Part shown: one piece after another, positions 42,927-51,734 of the stretch
Layout of the letters: each line of letters opens with the position of its first letter
Position numbering within the stretch: the stretch's first letter is position 1
DNA from: Sulfitobacter sp. M39
Lineage (GTDB): Bacteria; Pseudomonadota; Alphaproteobacteria; Rhodobacterales; Rhodobacteraceae
Reading direction: 5' to 3'
DNA length: 62,456 bases
Assembly: GCF_021735935.1 (NCBI RefSeq)
Contig: NZ_WMDZ01000004.1
Span: forward strand, 1 to 62,456
Position numbers and translations under genes: made by a program
Notes under the pieces: generated by a model
The model's input: only the letters and a program-made list of their open reading frames with translations
The model's database searches: none
Told to the model about the DNA's origin: nothing

Positions 42927-44543
42927 TCACCCCCGCGGTTCGCTACGCAGACCCTTGTAGATCGTGTAGCACATCACCAGCATCAGGATGCTGAACGGCA
43001 CACCAGTGGCCGTGACCCCTGCTTGCAGCGCCGACAAGCCGCCGCCGATCAGCAGCACGATGGCGATCAGCCCTTCGACCACACACCAGAAGATCCGCTG
43101 CGGCACCGGCGCGTCGATCTTGCCGCCTGCGGTGATCGTATCCACCACCAGCGAGCCGGAATCCGAGGACGTCACAAAGAACACGAGCGCCAGCACGATC
43201 GCGATGGTCGATGCGGTCTTGGTAAACGGCAGCTCGTTCAACATGCCAAAGAGGCTGAGTTCGGGCGAATAGCTGTCGATGACGTTTGCCTTGACCAGCG
43301 AAGTCTCGGGGGAGGTCAGGATCTGGTCGATGGCGATCCCGCCAAAGACGCCCATCCAGACAAAGATGATCAGCGACGGGATCAGCAAGACGCAGACGAT
43401 GAACTCCCGCACCGTGCGCCCTTTAGAGACGCGCGCGATAAACATGCCAACGAAAGGCGCCCAGGAGACCCACCAGGCCCAGTAAAACGCCGTCCACCCC
43501 TCGCGGTAGGCATCATCTGTTCGCCCAAAGGGGTTCGACAGTGGGATCAGCTCTTGCGTGTAGGCGATCAGGCCGGTCCAGAAACCGCTGAGGCCGATCA
43601 GCGTCGGCCCTGCGAAAAGCACGAAGAGGAAGAACAGGATCGCGACGCCCATATTGAGCTCGGACAGCACCTTTACCCCGCCGTCCAACCCGCGCCAGAC
43701 CGAGACAAGTGCGACAGCCGTCACCAGAACGATGATGATCACCTGCACATTGGTCGAAATCTCGAGCCCGAAGGCAAAGTTAAAGCCCGCATTCGCCTGC
43801 TGCGCCCCAAGACCCAGCGATGTGGCCAAGCCGAACAGCGTCGCAAAGACTGCCAGAATATCGATGATATGGCCGGACCAACCCCAAACCCTTTCACCAA
43901 GGATCGGATAGAAACAGGACCGGATCGAAAACGGCAGACCCTTGTTATAGGTAAACAACGCCAAGGCCAGCGCCATGATTGCATATACCGCCCAACCGTG
44001 CAGCCCCCAGTGATAGAAGGTCGCGGCCAGCCCCATGGCACGGGCAGCCTCTACATTCTCGGCAATGATCGACCCGTCAGCGGCAATGGGCGACGGCACC
44101 CCAAGCGGGCCCGAGACGTTCATGTGATAGACAGGTTCCAGCACGCCAAAGAACAGCAGCCCGATCCCCATACCGGCGGCGAAAAGCATCGCGAACCACG
44201 CCGGGTAGGAATACTCCGGCACCGCATCCTCGCCCCCTAAACGCACCTTGGACATCGGCAGAAAAATCAGCACGATGCAGAAGATCACAAAGAAATTCAC
44301 GATAATCATGAACATCCAGTCGAGCTTGGTGGTGGCGAAATCACGCACCGCGAGGAAGACAGCCCCCGCTTGATCAGGAAAGATCATCGTCAGCAGCACA
44401 AAAACCACCGAGGTGATCCCCGAGATCACGAAGACAGGGTTGTGAATGTCAAAGCCTATGGGGCCAAGGCTGCCGTCGATATTGTCCTGACCGACCTCGA
44501 AATCAGTCTCTATCTCGCCGTTATCTGACGTGGGGTCGGTCAT
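42927..44543 (-). CDS. BCCT family transporter (betaine/carnitine/choline type)
   Basis: A 538-residue protein with about 12 membrane helices. AMLFAAGMGIGLLFFGVLEP and the signature FYWAWWVSWAPFVGMFIARV are diagnostic of the BCCT family; VFFVTSSDSGSLVVDTI lies in a late helix. The N-terminal 30 residues are acidic and cytoplasmic. It imports a quaternary ammonium compound, either as osmoprotectant or as feedstock. The neighbouring CoA ligase and thiolase are compatible with carnitine-like substrates, but this is speculative. Confidence 0.92.
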   Translation of the reverse strand: MTDPTSDNGEIETDFEVGQDNIDGSLGPIGFDIHNPVFVISGITSVVFVLLTMIFPDQAGAVFLAVRDFATTKLDWMFMIIVNFFVIFCIVLIFLPMSKVRLGGEDAVPEYSYPAWFAMLFAAGMGIGLLFFGVLEPVYHMNVSGPLGVPSPIAADGSIIAENVEAARAMGLAATFYHWGLHGWAVYAIMALALALFTYNKGLPFSIRSCFYPILGERVWGWSGHIIDILAVFATLFGLATSLGLGAQQANAGFNFAFGLEISTNVQVIIIVLVTAVALVSVWRGLDGGVKVLSELNMGVAILFFLFVLFAGPTLIGLSGFWTGLIAYTQELIPLSNPFGRTDDAYREGWTAFYWAWWVSWAPFVGMFIARVSKGRTVREFIVCVLLIPSLIIFVWMGVFGGIAIDQILTSPETSLVKANVIDSYSPELSLFGMLNELPFTKTASTIAIVLALVFFVTSSDSGSLVVDTITAGGKIDAPVPQRIFWCVVEGLIAIVLLIGGGLSALQAGVTATGVPFSILMLVMCYTIYKGLRSEPRG

Positions 44544-44699
44544 GCTCTCTCCATTCCTATGGCTTATTGTTCGTCTCTAATGCGCGTAAACTTGCGTGTC
44601 CCTAAGGTTGAACTAGATCGCCGTACGGGAATGTCCTGCATAATTTGTGGTATGGGTAGAACGCCTGAGCCCCTCACAGCCGGAAACGGAGCGCCGAAA

Positions 44700-45377
44700 A
44701 TGTGCAACCTCTACGCTAATACCCTCGCCCCGACCCTCATGCGGCAACTGTTCAAAGTGCGCCCCGAAAAAGACCAGCTGGGCAATGCGCAGCCACTGAC
44801 AGCGATCTTTCCCAAGGGCACGGCGCCCATCGTGGCGCTGGATGACGATGGCAACCGCGTGTTGTGCAACACGCACTGGGGGTTCGTGCTGCCGCAAACC
44901 TCCAAGAAAACTGGCAAGCCGATCCAGCCCAAGGCGGTGAACAACGCGCGGGACGATAAGCTGCGCAGCTCGCCCTTCTGGAAAGCCAGCTTTACTGAAC
45001 GCCGCTGCCTGATCCCCGCCTCCAGCTTTTGCGAGGCGAAGGGGCGCAACCCGGCGACCTATGTCTGGTTTGGCGTGACCGGCGACACCCCGCGCCCGCC
45101 CTTCGCCCTCGCCGGGATCTGGCGCAGCTTTGCGGGCAACTACGGGACAGCGTATCGCGAGCTCACCACCTCCTCGATGATCACGACCACGCCGAATGAA
45201 CTGGTGAAGGACACCCACCCCGACCGGATGCCCGCGATCCTGGCCCCTGAGGACTACGAGGCTTGGCTGACCGGACCGGCAGAGGACGCATTCCGCCTTG
45301 TTAGACCCTATCCCGCTGAGAAAATGGTGATCCACCAGCAGGGCGAAGATCTGAAATCCGACCACGGCGGGCTATAG
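44700..45377 (+). CDS. SRAP domain protein (SOS response-associated peptidase, YedK/HMCES family)
   Basis: The start must be the ATG at 44700: it gives MCNLYANT, placing the catalytic cysteine at position 2, which is needed after Met removal for crosslinking to abasic DNA. A longer frame from 44559 would bury it. NARDDKLRSSPFWKASFTER holds the Asn/Arg residues, RCLIPASSFCEAKG the conserved Glu region, and VKDTHPDRMPAIL the active-site His. SRAP proteins protect abasic sites in single-stranded DNA. It is convergent with the next gene, with only 6 nt between. Confidence 0.92.
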   Translation: MCNLYANTLAPTLMRQLFKVRPEKDQLGNAQPLTAIFPKGTAPIVALDDDGNRVLCNTHWGFVLPQTSKKTGKPIQPKAVNNARDDKLRSSPFWKASFTERRCLIPASSFCEAKGRNPATYVWFGVTGDTPRPPFALAGIWRSFAGNYGTAYRELTTSSMITTTPNELVKDTHPDRMPAILAPEDYEAWLTGPAEDAFRLVRPYPAEKMVIHQQGEDLKSDHGGL

Positions 45378-45383
45378 GCCCGC

Positions 45384-46181
45384 TTACCCCTCTTCGGGGC
45401 GCAGGGTGTAGCCCTTGGCCCACTCCTCGAATGTCTCGTCGAACTGATCCTGCGGCACATGCTCCAACCCCGGCAGCTCGCGCAGCAGAATGTCGAGGTT
45501 GCGCCGATCCTGCGCCGACATCTCCGGATGCTCTCTCAGCTGCGCCAGCTTCTGCGGCAGACGCCGTTCTTCGCGCACGGTACTGAAATAGAGCGCATAG
45601 GGAATGGCCTTGATCTGCGCGACCAGCGTGGCGAGTTGTGGCACCAGGATCTGGCTGAACTGCGTCGTGCCGGGTGGGTGTACATCGGATAGCGCCAGAA
45701 TGGCCCGTCCGGTGGAGACTGCTTGGGTCGTGGAGTAAACGAAAGAGACGGATAAGGTCAGCACCACCATCCCCGACACGCCGATCAACGTCGCCACCAC
45801 CCCCCACAGCGCGCCGCTGCTCTCATAAGTGCCGCCGCCCAATGTCGATAGCAAATGCCCGGCATAGATCGCTTTCTCCAGCACACCCGCCGGCGCGCCC
45901 GAGCTTTGCGAAACCACCGACCCCGCCTGCCCCGACAGGATCAGCGTCCAGCTGAGGCACATCAAGATAATCCAAGCCGCCCCGATGCTGACCACCACAA
46001 GCGGTCCGCAGACACGATGCACCCAATTCTGTTTTGGCAAACATCGGACAAGGCAAAACGTCCCCCGTGCCACCCGTGGCGCGAGCGGGCCATTGGCCCC
46101 CACCCCAAGCGTCGACATGACAACATCCGTCGTCACCACCAGCAATAAACAGATGCCAACGATCGCTGATATCATTGCCAT
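45384..46181 (-). CDS. ion-channel-like membrane protein (two-TM pore-loop domain)
   Basis: A 265-residue protein with an N-terminal helix (residues 4-25), a second pair around 60-85, then a pore-loop-like segment LEKAIYAGHLLSTLGGGTYE and a further helix (GVVATLIGVSGMVVLTLSVS). The arrangement resembles Ion_trans_2 potassium-channel domains, but the selectivity-filter position reads TLGGG rather than TVGYG. The C-terminal ~120 residues are soluble and charged. Function is uncertain: it may be a non-selective channel or a sensor. Confidence 0.6.
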   Translation of the reverse strand: MAMISAIVGICLLLVVTTDVVMSTLGVGANGPLAPRVARGTFCLVRCLPKQNWVHRVCGPLVVVSIGAAWIILMCLSWTLILSGQAGSVVSQSSGAPAGVLEKAIYAGHLLSTLGGGTYESSGALWGVVATLIGVSGMVVLTLSVSFVYSTTQAVSTGRAILALSDVHPPGTTQFSQILVPQLATLVAQIKAIPYALYFSTVREERRLPQKLAQLREHPEMSAQDRRNLDILLRELPGLEHVPQDQFDETFEEWAKGYTLRPEEG

Positions 46182-46290
46182 GCTCCTCCATCATCAGGCC
46201 GGGCGGCCCCATAGGGAATGGCAGCCCGATCCGCATCAGGCTGCCACAAGTTGTTTCAAATTGCGCAGGTTGTTGACCTGCTCAACAAAA

Positions 46291-46719
46291 TCACGCCGCC
46301 GCGCGGTCAGGCGTCAGCCCACCCAGCTTTTCGCTCAGCGCCTCATATTGCTGCGTCAGGAACAGCAGTTCCGCATCCCCTGCGGCATAGGGCTCGATCG
46401 CGCGGTCGTAGGCGTCCAGCACATCCGCCTCGTATTTGCGCACCTGCGCCTCGACCCCATCAGGCCCCTCGATCCCGGCCGAGGTCCAATCCAGCGCGGA
46501 GTAAACCCGCTCTGGCTCTTCCAGCGCGCTCGTATCGATGCCTGCGTCCGAGAGGTATTTCTCGACCTGAGCGATATTCTCCTTACGCATGGCGGTGATC
46601 TCGTTCACCAAATCCTTACCCGCGCCATCGTCAAGGTCATCCAGCGCCGTTTCATAAGCCGCCTGCGTCCCGCTCAGCACCCGCCAAAGCTCACTCATCG
46701 CGTCATTCCTGGTCTGCAT
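46291..46719 (-). CDS. DUF2383/PA2169-like four-helix-bundle protein
   Basis: A roughly 142-residue, all-helical, acidic protein. ELWRVLSGTQAAYETALDDL, TAMRKENIAQVEKYLSDAGI and LLFLTQQYEALSEKLGGLTP fit the ferritin-like PA2169/DUF2383 family found in general stress regulons of alphaproteobacteria. No metal-binding set is obvious. A plausible EcfG-type promoter lies about 90 nt upstream. The start may be the ATG at 46719 or 46725. Confidence 0.65.
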   Translation of the reverse strand: MQTRNDAMSELWRVLSGTQAAYETALDDLDDGAGKDLVNEITAMRKENIAQVEKYLSDAGIDTSALEEPERVYSALDWTSAGIEGPDGVEAQVRKYEADVLDAYDRAIEPYAAGDAELLFLTQQYEALSEKLGGLTPDRAAA

Positions 46720-46811
46720 ACTCACACCTTTAGCTATGGTTAATGGGAAGCTTCACCAGTGCTGAAGAGACCGGTAAAGCATTGATATCGTGATCATTAT
46801 TTCCGAAGAGT

Positions 46812-46837
46812 TAACACGCGCTGCGGGGATTGGTTCC
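46812..46837 (-). promoter_or_regulatory. putative EcfG (general stress sigma) promoter
   Basis: On the minus strand GGAAC (46837-46833) is followed after 17 nt by GTT (46815-46813), close to the GGAAC-N16/17-GTT consensus of alphaproteobacterial EcfG sigma factors. It points at the DUF2383-like gene starting about 90 nt downstream, a family often in this regulon. Confidence 0.5.
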
Positions 46838-46952
46838 GGTGAGTTTTAACGGACCTGGGGGATTTTTACGCAGAGGTGGAGATAGATACTTTTATCTTTG
46901 GGCATTCCTGCCAGCTGTGGCCGCGAACAAGACCCATCTGGCGAGGGTTCGC

Positions 46953-47558
46953 CTACTTTGCGCCGCTCCTCAGCTTGGCATTGGCATGGTCTGCATCTGC
47001 CTGCGCCTTATCGGCAAGAACCCTCAGCTCCGAAGCCTCTTTCGTCAATGCTACCAATTGTTTGTTCAAATCCCGTTCACTTGTTCTTGCCTCTTTCGCT
47101 TCTTCCTTCGTCTCAGAAAGAGCACTTTTCAGGTCAGCAATACGCTCCGCCGATTGTGATTTCGCTAATTCAGCTGCGGCCTCACCGGCTTTGATTGTTT
47201 CCTGAAGCTTGGCGATATCCGCATCCGTCTTTTCCTTGGCTTCATCAGCCAGTCGAAGCTCATCCTCTAGCTTTGATATCTGTTTTTCCAACAGCATTCG
47301 TTCCCCAACGAAGGTACGCTTTGCATGATCTTTTGCTTCGATCCATACTCGCTTCAAAGTATGATCCATGGCCACGTTAACGCTGTTTGGTATGTCTGCC
47401 GATTGCTCTTGGAGCAATTTCCATTCTCGGAGTAACGGTGTGATGGTTTCAAGTGACCCACCACCAAGCACTTCCCGAATGTTCCTATTGGTCGGCTCAG
47501 TGCCCTGCTCGATCAATTGTTCAGCCGCTTGGAAAACCCGCTGTTGGTTAATTGCCAT
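46953..47558 (-). CDS. kfrA: KfrA-like plasmid DNA-binding coiled-coil protein
   Basis: A 201-residue protein. The N-terminal ~65 residues (QQRVFQAAEQLIEQGTEPTN, IREVLGGGSLETITPLLREW) form the KfrA_N winged-helix domain. The remainder is a long Ala/Lys/Glu-rich coiled coil (EKQISKLEDELRLADEAKEK onward). AGGAAGAA precedes the ATG. KfrA proteins autoregulate and help stable plasmid inheritance. Direct and inverted TTGTAAC/GTTACA repeats lie just upstream. Confidence 0.87.
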   Translation of the reverse strand: MAINQQRVFQAAEQLIEQGTEPTNRNIREVLGGGSLETITPLLREWKLLQEQSADIPNSVNVAMDHTLKRVWIEAKDHAKRTFVGERMLLEKQISKLEDELRLADEAKEKTDADIAKLQETIKAGEAAAELAKSQSAERIADLKSALSETKEEAKEARTSERDLNKQLVALTKEASELRVLADKAQADADHANAKLRSGAK

Positions 47559-47590
47559 TTCTTCCTGCCCTTAACTGTCTATCATTATAA

Positions 47591-47634
47591 ATTGTAACAC
47601 ATTGTAACGTTACTCACATTACAATATGTTACAT
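47591..47634. promoter_or_regulatory. KfrA operator region (TTGTAAC repeats)
   Basis: TTGTAAC occurs twice in direct orientation (47592-47598 and 47602-47608). An inverted CATTACAAT (47616-47624) and a GTTACA (47629-47634) follow. The cluster begins about 33 nt upstream of the kfrA start and is AT-rich, fitting an autoregulatory operator-promoter. Confidence 0.6.
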
Positions 47635-47925
47635 ATGGGATCTATCTAGGCGATTTCCGTCATATCCTTAGGCGAAGCAGCCTTCTCTTTGCAATAGCTG
47701 AGAACCCGGCTTTCATAGCCTGCTGGACCAGGCGGAGAGTATTGCATTAGCTAATTTACAGAGCGCATTGCTCCCAATTTTAGACAAACCCAACATGCCC
47801 ATAGGCAGCCGTGGACTCTGGAGCGATGCGCTGAATATGGTTTGCATTTATCCGAGAGAATGTTGTGCCCTAAGGCGGACCCGGAAAAATGTTGGGCACT
47901 GACGGCTTAATTTGGCCGTTACAGT
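47635..47925. other. non-coding region between kfrA and the recombinase gene
   Basis: About 290 nt with no supported gene or RNA. It separates the kfrA promoter region from the 3' end of the minus-strand recombinase operon. Confidence 0.4.
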
Positions 47926-49314
47926 TTACAACCTTGGGCGAGAATTCGTTTCATCATCGTTTGGGAAGCTTCGGGAATACTCTCGGACGGGGCTGCTAGC
48001 TTCAATACATACAATCTGTCGGGATCGTACCGACTGTGTTTTCTTCCGCCGGTTTGACCCACCGTAATGCCCTAGCGTACGCGTGCTTTGCTGTCCTAGG
48101 GCCGCAGCTCTCACTTGTTCATCAAATCGCCCTTCCGTCCTCAAAGCGTCGGCGAATGCATGCCTAAAAACATATGGTGTAACGTTATGCTTGAGACGAG
48201 GGAACGCGCGACTAGCAATTTTCTTGATGCGTTTCCCAAGACTATTGGTCAATAGCCGTTCCTGTTCGGCTATCGATAGCACCTTTCCAGATGATGAATA
48301 CGGAGCCCCCGCTTGACGCAACACTAAATTGTTTTCACCGGACCGCGAAATGTGGCGGTGTAGCCAATGCGCTTCAGGACTGTGACAGCCCAAGGTGATC
48401 TGGCGTATTGCCTGCCCCTTCGCTTCTACCGATAGCTCCTTTTTCGTGGCCGTTTTTGCTCCGTGAATTTTAAACGTAAGCCTTTTTTCCGCATCAACAT
48501 CCGCTAGCGAAACCTCAATGCCAAAACGGCATGAAAATTCGACCGGCCGGCTGCCTGTCAAAATCAATGTCGCAATCATTGCCCGCTGCAAATCGCCAGT
48601 GTTGTCATCAGCCAGCACAAACCGCCAGTAAGTGTCCAGCCAACAATAGGTCGGGTCCGATTTGCGTTTACGATCCTGATGCTGATTGAGCGCACGCAAC
48701 GACGCAATTTGGGCGTTGGGCTTTCTTCTGAATTTAGCCGATCGATCGAATTTATATTTTCTTAGCGCTTGATGTGATGGGTCCGGGGGTTGGGCCACAA
48801 GAAATGCCACCGCGCTCCGAAAACTATCAAATTCAGTCTTATTAAGCGGGCGTTGCGCGGCCACAAATCTGGCAACCAACGCACTATCGACGCTTTTGCG
48901 AAGCAATTCGTTGAGTTGGAGTGTCGCCTTTTCTGTTGGTTTTTGCGAGATATAGTGTTTCCAGAATCTGGGAGCACCTTCGATTACCGACTGCGCAGCT
49001 AGGCGTACCAAGGCAGATCTGTGGGCTTGACGGGTGTTAACGGTCTCCCACCCCCCTGCCCTATCGATTCTAAGGAAGGCCTCATACGGATTGTCGCGCG
49101 GGCTTTTTTTAGCAAGAGCTGCAGCGCGCACTTCATATTTCTGCCACGTACCGGAAGCAATGAGGTCTTCGGGAGCGTACAAGCGGTTCGCTTCTTGCGC
49201 AAATGCGTATGCGATCAAACTATTGGACAACAAGCGCTCCGAAGGCGTTGGGTTCCGCACCGCTATGGCAGCGGCTGCATCTTTTTGGCTTTTCATCGGA
49301 AAGCCAGTCACCAT
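47926..49314 (-). CDS. divergent tyrosine recombinase/integrase-like protein
   Basis: A 462-residue protein whose C-terminal half resembles tyrosine recombinases. TGSRPVEFSCRFG supplies the first catalytic Arg, TPYVFRHAFADALRTEG the second Arg region, and LGQQSTRTLGHYGGSNRRKK the final His and probable nucleophilic Tyr. The usual HxxR reads YVFR and the usual LGH reads LGQ, so it is non-standard. The N-terminal ~230 residues are of unknown type. The ATG at 49314 overlaps the previous gene by 7 nt; it is third in a coupled operon. A role in dimer resolution or in mobility are alternatives. Confidence 0.75.
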   Translation of the reverse strand: MVTGFPMKSQKDAAAAIAVRNPTPSERLLSNSLIAYAFAQEANRLYAPEDLIASGTWQKYEVRAAALAKKSPRDNPYEAFLRIDRAGGWETVNTRQAHRSALVRLAAQSVIEGAPRFWKHYISQKPTEKATLQLNELLRKSVDSALVARFVAAQRPLNKTEFDSFRSAVAFLVAQPPDPSHQALRKYKFDRSAKFRRKPNAQIASLRALNQHQDRKRKSDPTYCWLDTYWRFVLADDNTGDLQRAMIATLILTGSRPVEFSCRFGIEVSLADVDAEKRLTFKIHGAKTATKKELSVEAKGQAIRQITLGCHSPEAHWLHRHISRSGENNLVLRQAGAPYSSSGKVLSIAEQERLLTNSLGKRIKKIASRAFPRLKHNVTPYVFRHAFADALRTEGRFDEQVRAAALGQQSTRTLGHYGGSNRRKKTQSVRSRQIVCIEASSPVREYSRSFPNDDETNSRPRL

Positions 49315-49541
49315 GTCAGCGCTGCCTTCGCGGCACTTTGACCAACTTTCGCCAGAGCCTTAGCATTTGAGGCCGACTTCTCTGAAATGCCTTCCGCAAT
49401 TATATGATTGGCATTCTGCACATAGTGTTCACCCTTGGTCGTCGGGTGAGGATTGTTAATACGAAGACCAAAGCCCCAAGCACTAAGCGACGACGCGCGC
49501 CCCTTTAAGATCGATGAATTTAGAAAGGTATCTGCACTCAT
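49308..49541 (-). CDS. small hypothetical protein, middle gene of the recombinase operon
   Basis: A 77-residue protein from the ATG at 49541: MSADTFLNSSILKGRASSLS, NNPHPTTKGEHYVQNANHII, ending in an Ala/Lys-rich helix (SASNAKALAKVGQSAAKAAL). No family is recognised. It starts 1 nt after the upstream stop and overlaps the recombinase start by 7 nt, which strongly supports translation of all three genes as a set. Confidence 0.6.
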   Translation of the reverse strand: MSADTFLNSSILKGRASSLSAWGFGLRINNPHPTTKGEHYVQNANHIIAEGISEKSASNAKALAKVGQSAAKAALTW

Positions 49542-49542
49542 A

Positions 49543-49971
49543 TCAGCATGCCTTGTCCGTCCAATGCTCAAGAACACAGACCCAAGTCCGGTCATCAGAT
49601 TTTCCGAGGAACGGCAAAAGAGTGAGCCGAAGCCTTGCTGGGGTTAGTGCAATCTCCCCTACTAAATACCTCGGGAACGAAGCTGATGATTCCTGGATCA
49701 GATCCAGCGTCAGCGGTGAGTTCAAATAGGGTACTCCATGAATCGCGGCACAACAGCACATGCAACTCTTCGACAAATCACCTGCGACTTTGACTTGGAT
49801 TTTTCTTCCTATGGCATCCAGCAGCAAGTCGCATGCATAGGTCGCTTGTTTTGGATGACGCTGCAAAACGCCCGCGTATACCGGTCGCCGAAAACCTGCC
49901 AAGATTAGTTTTGCCGTTTCAAGCTTTAGCTTTTTAAATGGTGATTTATTGAGATCATTAGCCTGGGTCAT
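49543..49971 (-). CDS. hypothetical protein, first gene of the recombinase operon
   Basis: A 142-residue protein. The ATG at 49971 follows GGGGGAGTTAAT, a good ribosome-binding site; the longer frame from 50040 ignores it. The sequence includes SCMCCCAAIHGVPYLN, an unusual cysteine run, and LVGEIALTPARLRLTLLPFL. I recognise no family. Its position suggests a partner or regulator of the recombinase. Confidence 0.6.
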   Translation of the reverse strand: MTQANDLNKSPFKKLKLETAKLILAGFRRPVYAGVLQRHPKQATYACDLLLDAIGRKIQVKVAGDLSKSCMCCCAAIHGVPYLNSPLTLDLIQESSASFPRYLVGEIALTPARLRLTLLPFLGKSDDRTWVCVLEHWTDKAC

Positions 49972-50428
49972 ATTAACTCCCCCTCTTGGTAGGAGATTGT
50001 CACGACCCATTAACACAAAGTAAAAAGCTACCAGTGGCATCGTCCCAAGTGTGTGGCTGGCTCCAACGAGGATAAGACGGGTTTTGTAGATGTCGCACTA
50101 ACAGAGCAGTGCAGTACAAGACCTGGCACGTCAGCGATGGAGGAACATAAATCTGAACCAGCCGAAGGCTATAATCACGCAAGTTTGCGCTACGTGATTA
50201 CACCGATGCTCACTAAATTTCCGCGTTTTCGAGTTCCGTTTACTAAGGCGGAACAATTTAAATTCAACCCATAGGTGCATAAAGGAAGACGCCAGGTACA
50301 AGAGATTTGATAGTTGAGTAAAGTCCACCAATGCTAACACCGCATTTGCTGGACTTTGTCAGATAGTTTTTTAATGCCCTGTACGGCGTATGATCATCAA
50401 CCATTTAGGGCGTGGAAATTGGCCAGTG
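49972..50428. other. non-coding region
   Basis: About 455 nt upstream of the recombinase operon and downstream of the next minus-strand gene. It should hold the operon promoter, but no boxes or repeats stand out, and small frames on both strands lack features. Confidence 0.4.
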
Positions 50429-51043
50429 TCATGTCAAAGTATTGAAGACTGTTGTTCGGTCGAGCTCTCCATCTGCGTATTCTTCGAAGATCGCTGTCTC
50501 GCTAATCCGCACCTGGGTGTGTGGCATAAGGGATCTAAGAGTTTGTGCAACCCCGTTCACGCAACCGGAGCTGTCATCTAGTGTTGCCCAAGCACCAGTT
50601 ACCGTGATCTCGGAAGTTTTGAGATGCCTACTCAAGAACTCCGCTGCGTCATCTGGCCCATCGAAATATTCATCCAGGCAATATGAACGATTTTCCTGCC
50701 AGCCATCATAAGCTACCTCGCCCGTGTCGCAACCATACATACGAACTGCTGAAATCGAATTCGGATACCCCATGCGCTCGGCAGCGAGAATAGCATTGGA
50801 CAGCCCCTTCTCGATTACGTCGTCAAACCCGCTTTGGATTTCATCCGATAGAAAGCCATCGATCACCGCAAAGTGCCCGTCGTGTGATAGTATTTCCTCA
50901 GCAACTGCGTTGCGATATTCGCGCGCCTTACGCCCCAATTGGGATTCTGCTGATCCGAACATACCGCCAGGGAGGACAAGCACGAGGGTTTTCGGTAACT
51001 CAATATGGGTTGTTTTTGGCGAGATATTGAAGTCGTTGGTCAT
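50429..51043 (-). CDS. hypothetical protein
   Basis: A 204-residue protein from the ATG at 51043, preceded by AAGGAA; a longer frame to 51100 is less likely. It is acidic and probably cytoplasmic. Visible stretches are TLVLVLPGGMFGSAESQLGR, GHFAVIDGFLSDEIQSGFDD and YGCDTGEVAYDGWQENRSYC. No known domain is recognised. It stands alone between repC and the recombinase operon, so it may be a cargo or backbone gene. Confidence 0.6.
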   Translation of the reverse strand: MTNDFNISPKTTHIELPKTLVLVLPGGMFGSAESQLGRKAREYRNAVAEEILSHDGHFAVIDGFLSDEIQSGFDDVIEKGLSNAILAAERMGYPNSISAVRMYGCDTGEVAYDGWQENRSYCLDEYFDGPDDAAEFLSRHLKTSEITVTGAWATLDDSSGCVNGVAQTLRSLMPHTQVRISETAIFEEYADGELDRTTVFNTLT

Positions 51044-51100
51044 GGTATTTCCTTGTATGAGAAATTTGAAACTGCATTCTGTTCTTGAATGCTCGGTCAA

Positions 51101-51710
51101 ATTATCTCTGCAGGATTAAACTGAGATTTAAATTTTCGGGATTTGAAAGGGCTCATTCGTCAATGTTGGAGTCGAGGGCTTTTATCGCCCCACCGTCGGA
51201 CCTTGGAATTAAATAATGCCTTTACCCAGCTAGACCGCGGTCCATCCTATGGGCACGGGAGCAGAACCCATGTTTCACTGGTATATCTCGTTCGCAGCAT
51301 TTCAAGTGCACTTGGACTACCGAAATACACCACCAAGAGTTAATGGGGGAAGCTATTAGGTACTCTACCGTTATTCCTTATCGGATAGTAGTTCCTATAA
51401 GGGGCAGGGACGTCGCATCCAAATTTGGGATGCTCCTTCAACATCTGCAGCGGGCAGTACGCCCCTGTAAAAATTATCTCGTAAAGATACAAAAGCCCTA
51501 AGACATTTTAGTGTAAGCTACTTCTTTTCCTATATGTGCAGCAAGGTAGAATGGATCATAAGAACTTCGATCTTACGTATGCCTTGGTATTCAACAGAAC
51601 TTAGCCTGGAGAGTGGTGACCGGATCTTCTCTATGATCCATCCCGGTAGCGACCCACCATAGCAATCACCTTCGGTCACCTTAAACTGACATGCCGTCTA
51701 ACGCCGTGGA
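51101..51710. other. non-coding region downstream of repC
   Basis: About 610 nt with no convincing gene; a 66-codon plus-strand frame has no features. It ends at a parS-like palindrome next to the repC stop. It may carry replication-associated sequence, but no iterons are visible. Confidence 0.4.
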
Positions 51711-51734
51711 GTTTCTTGACCGCGGTCAAGAAAC
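51711..51734. promoter_or_regulatory. parS-like palindrome 1 (downstream of repC)
   Basis: A perfect 24-bp palindrome with core CTTGACCGCGGTCAAG, abutting the repC stop. A further half-site GCGGTCAAG lies at 51741-51749. The same 16-bp core occurs at 53046-53061 and 53087-53102, as expected for RepB-binding centromere sites in repABC plasmids. Confidence 0.85.

Noticed and set aside
43023..44240. 405-codon plus-strand frame opposite the BCCT transporter gene
   Set aside because: The translation is a low-complexity Asp/Arg/Gln/His-rich shadow, and the minus strand has diagnostic BCCT motifs.
44559..44699. N-terminal extension of the SRAP gene
   Set aside because: It would bury the catalytic Cys2; the family requires the Met-Cys start at 44700.
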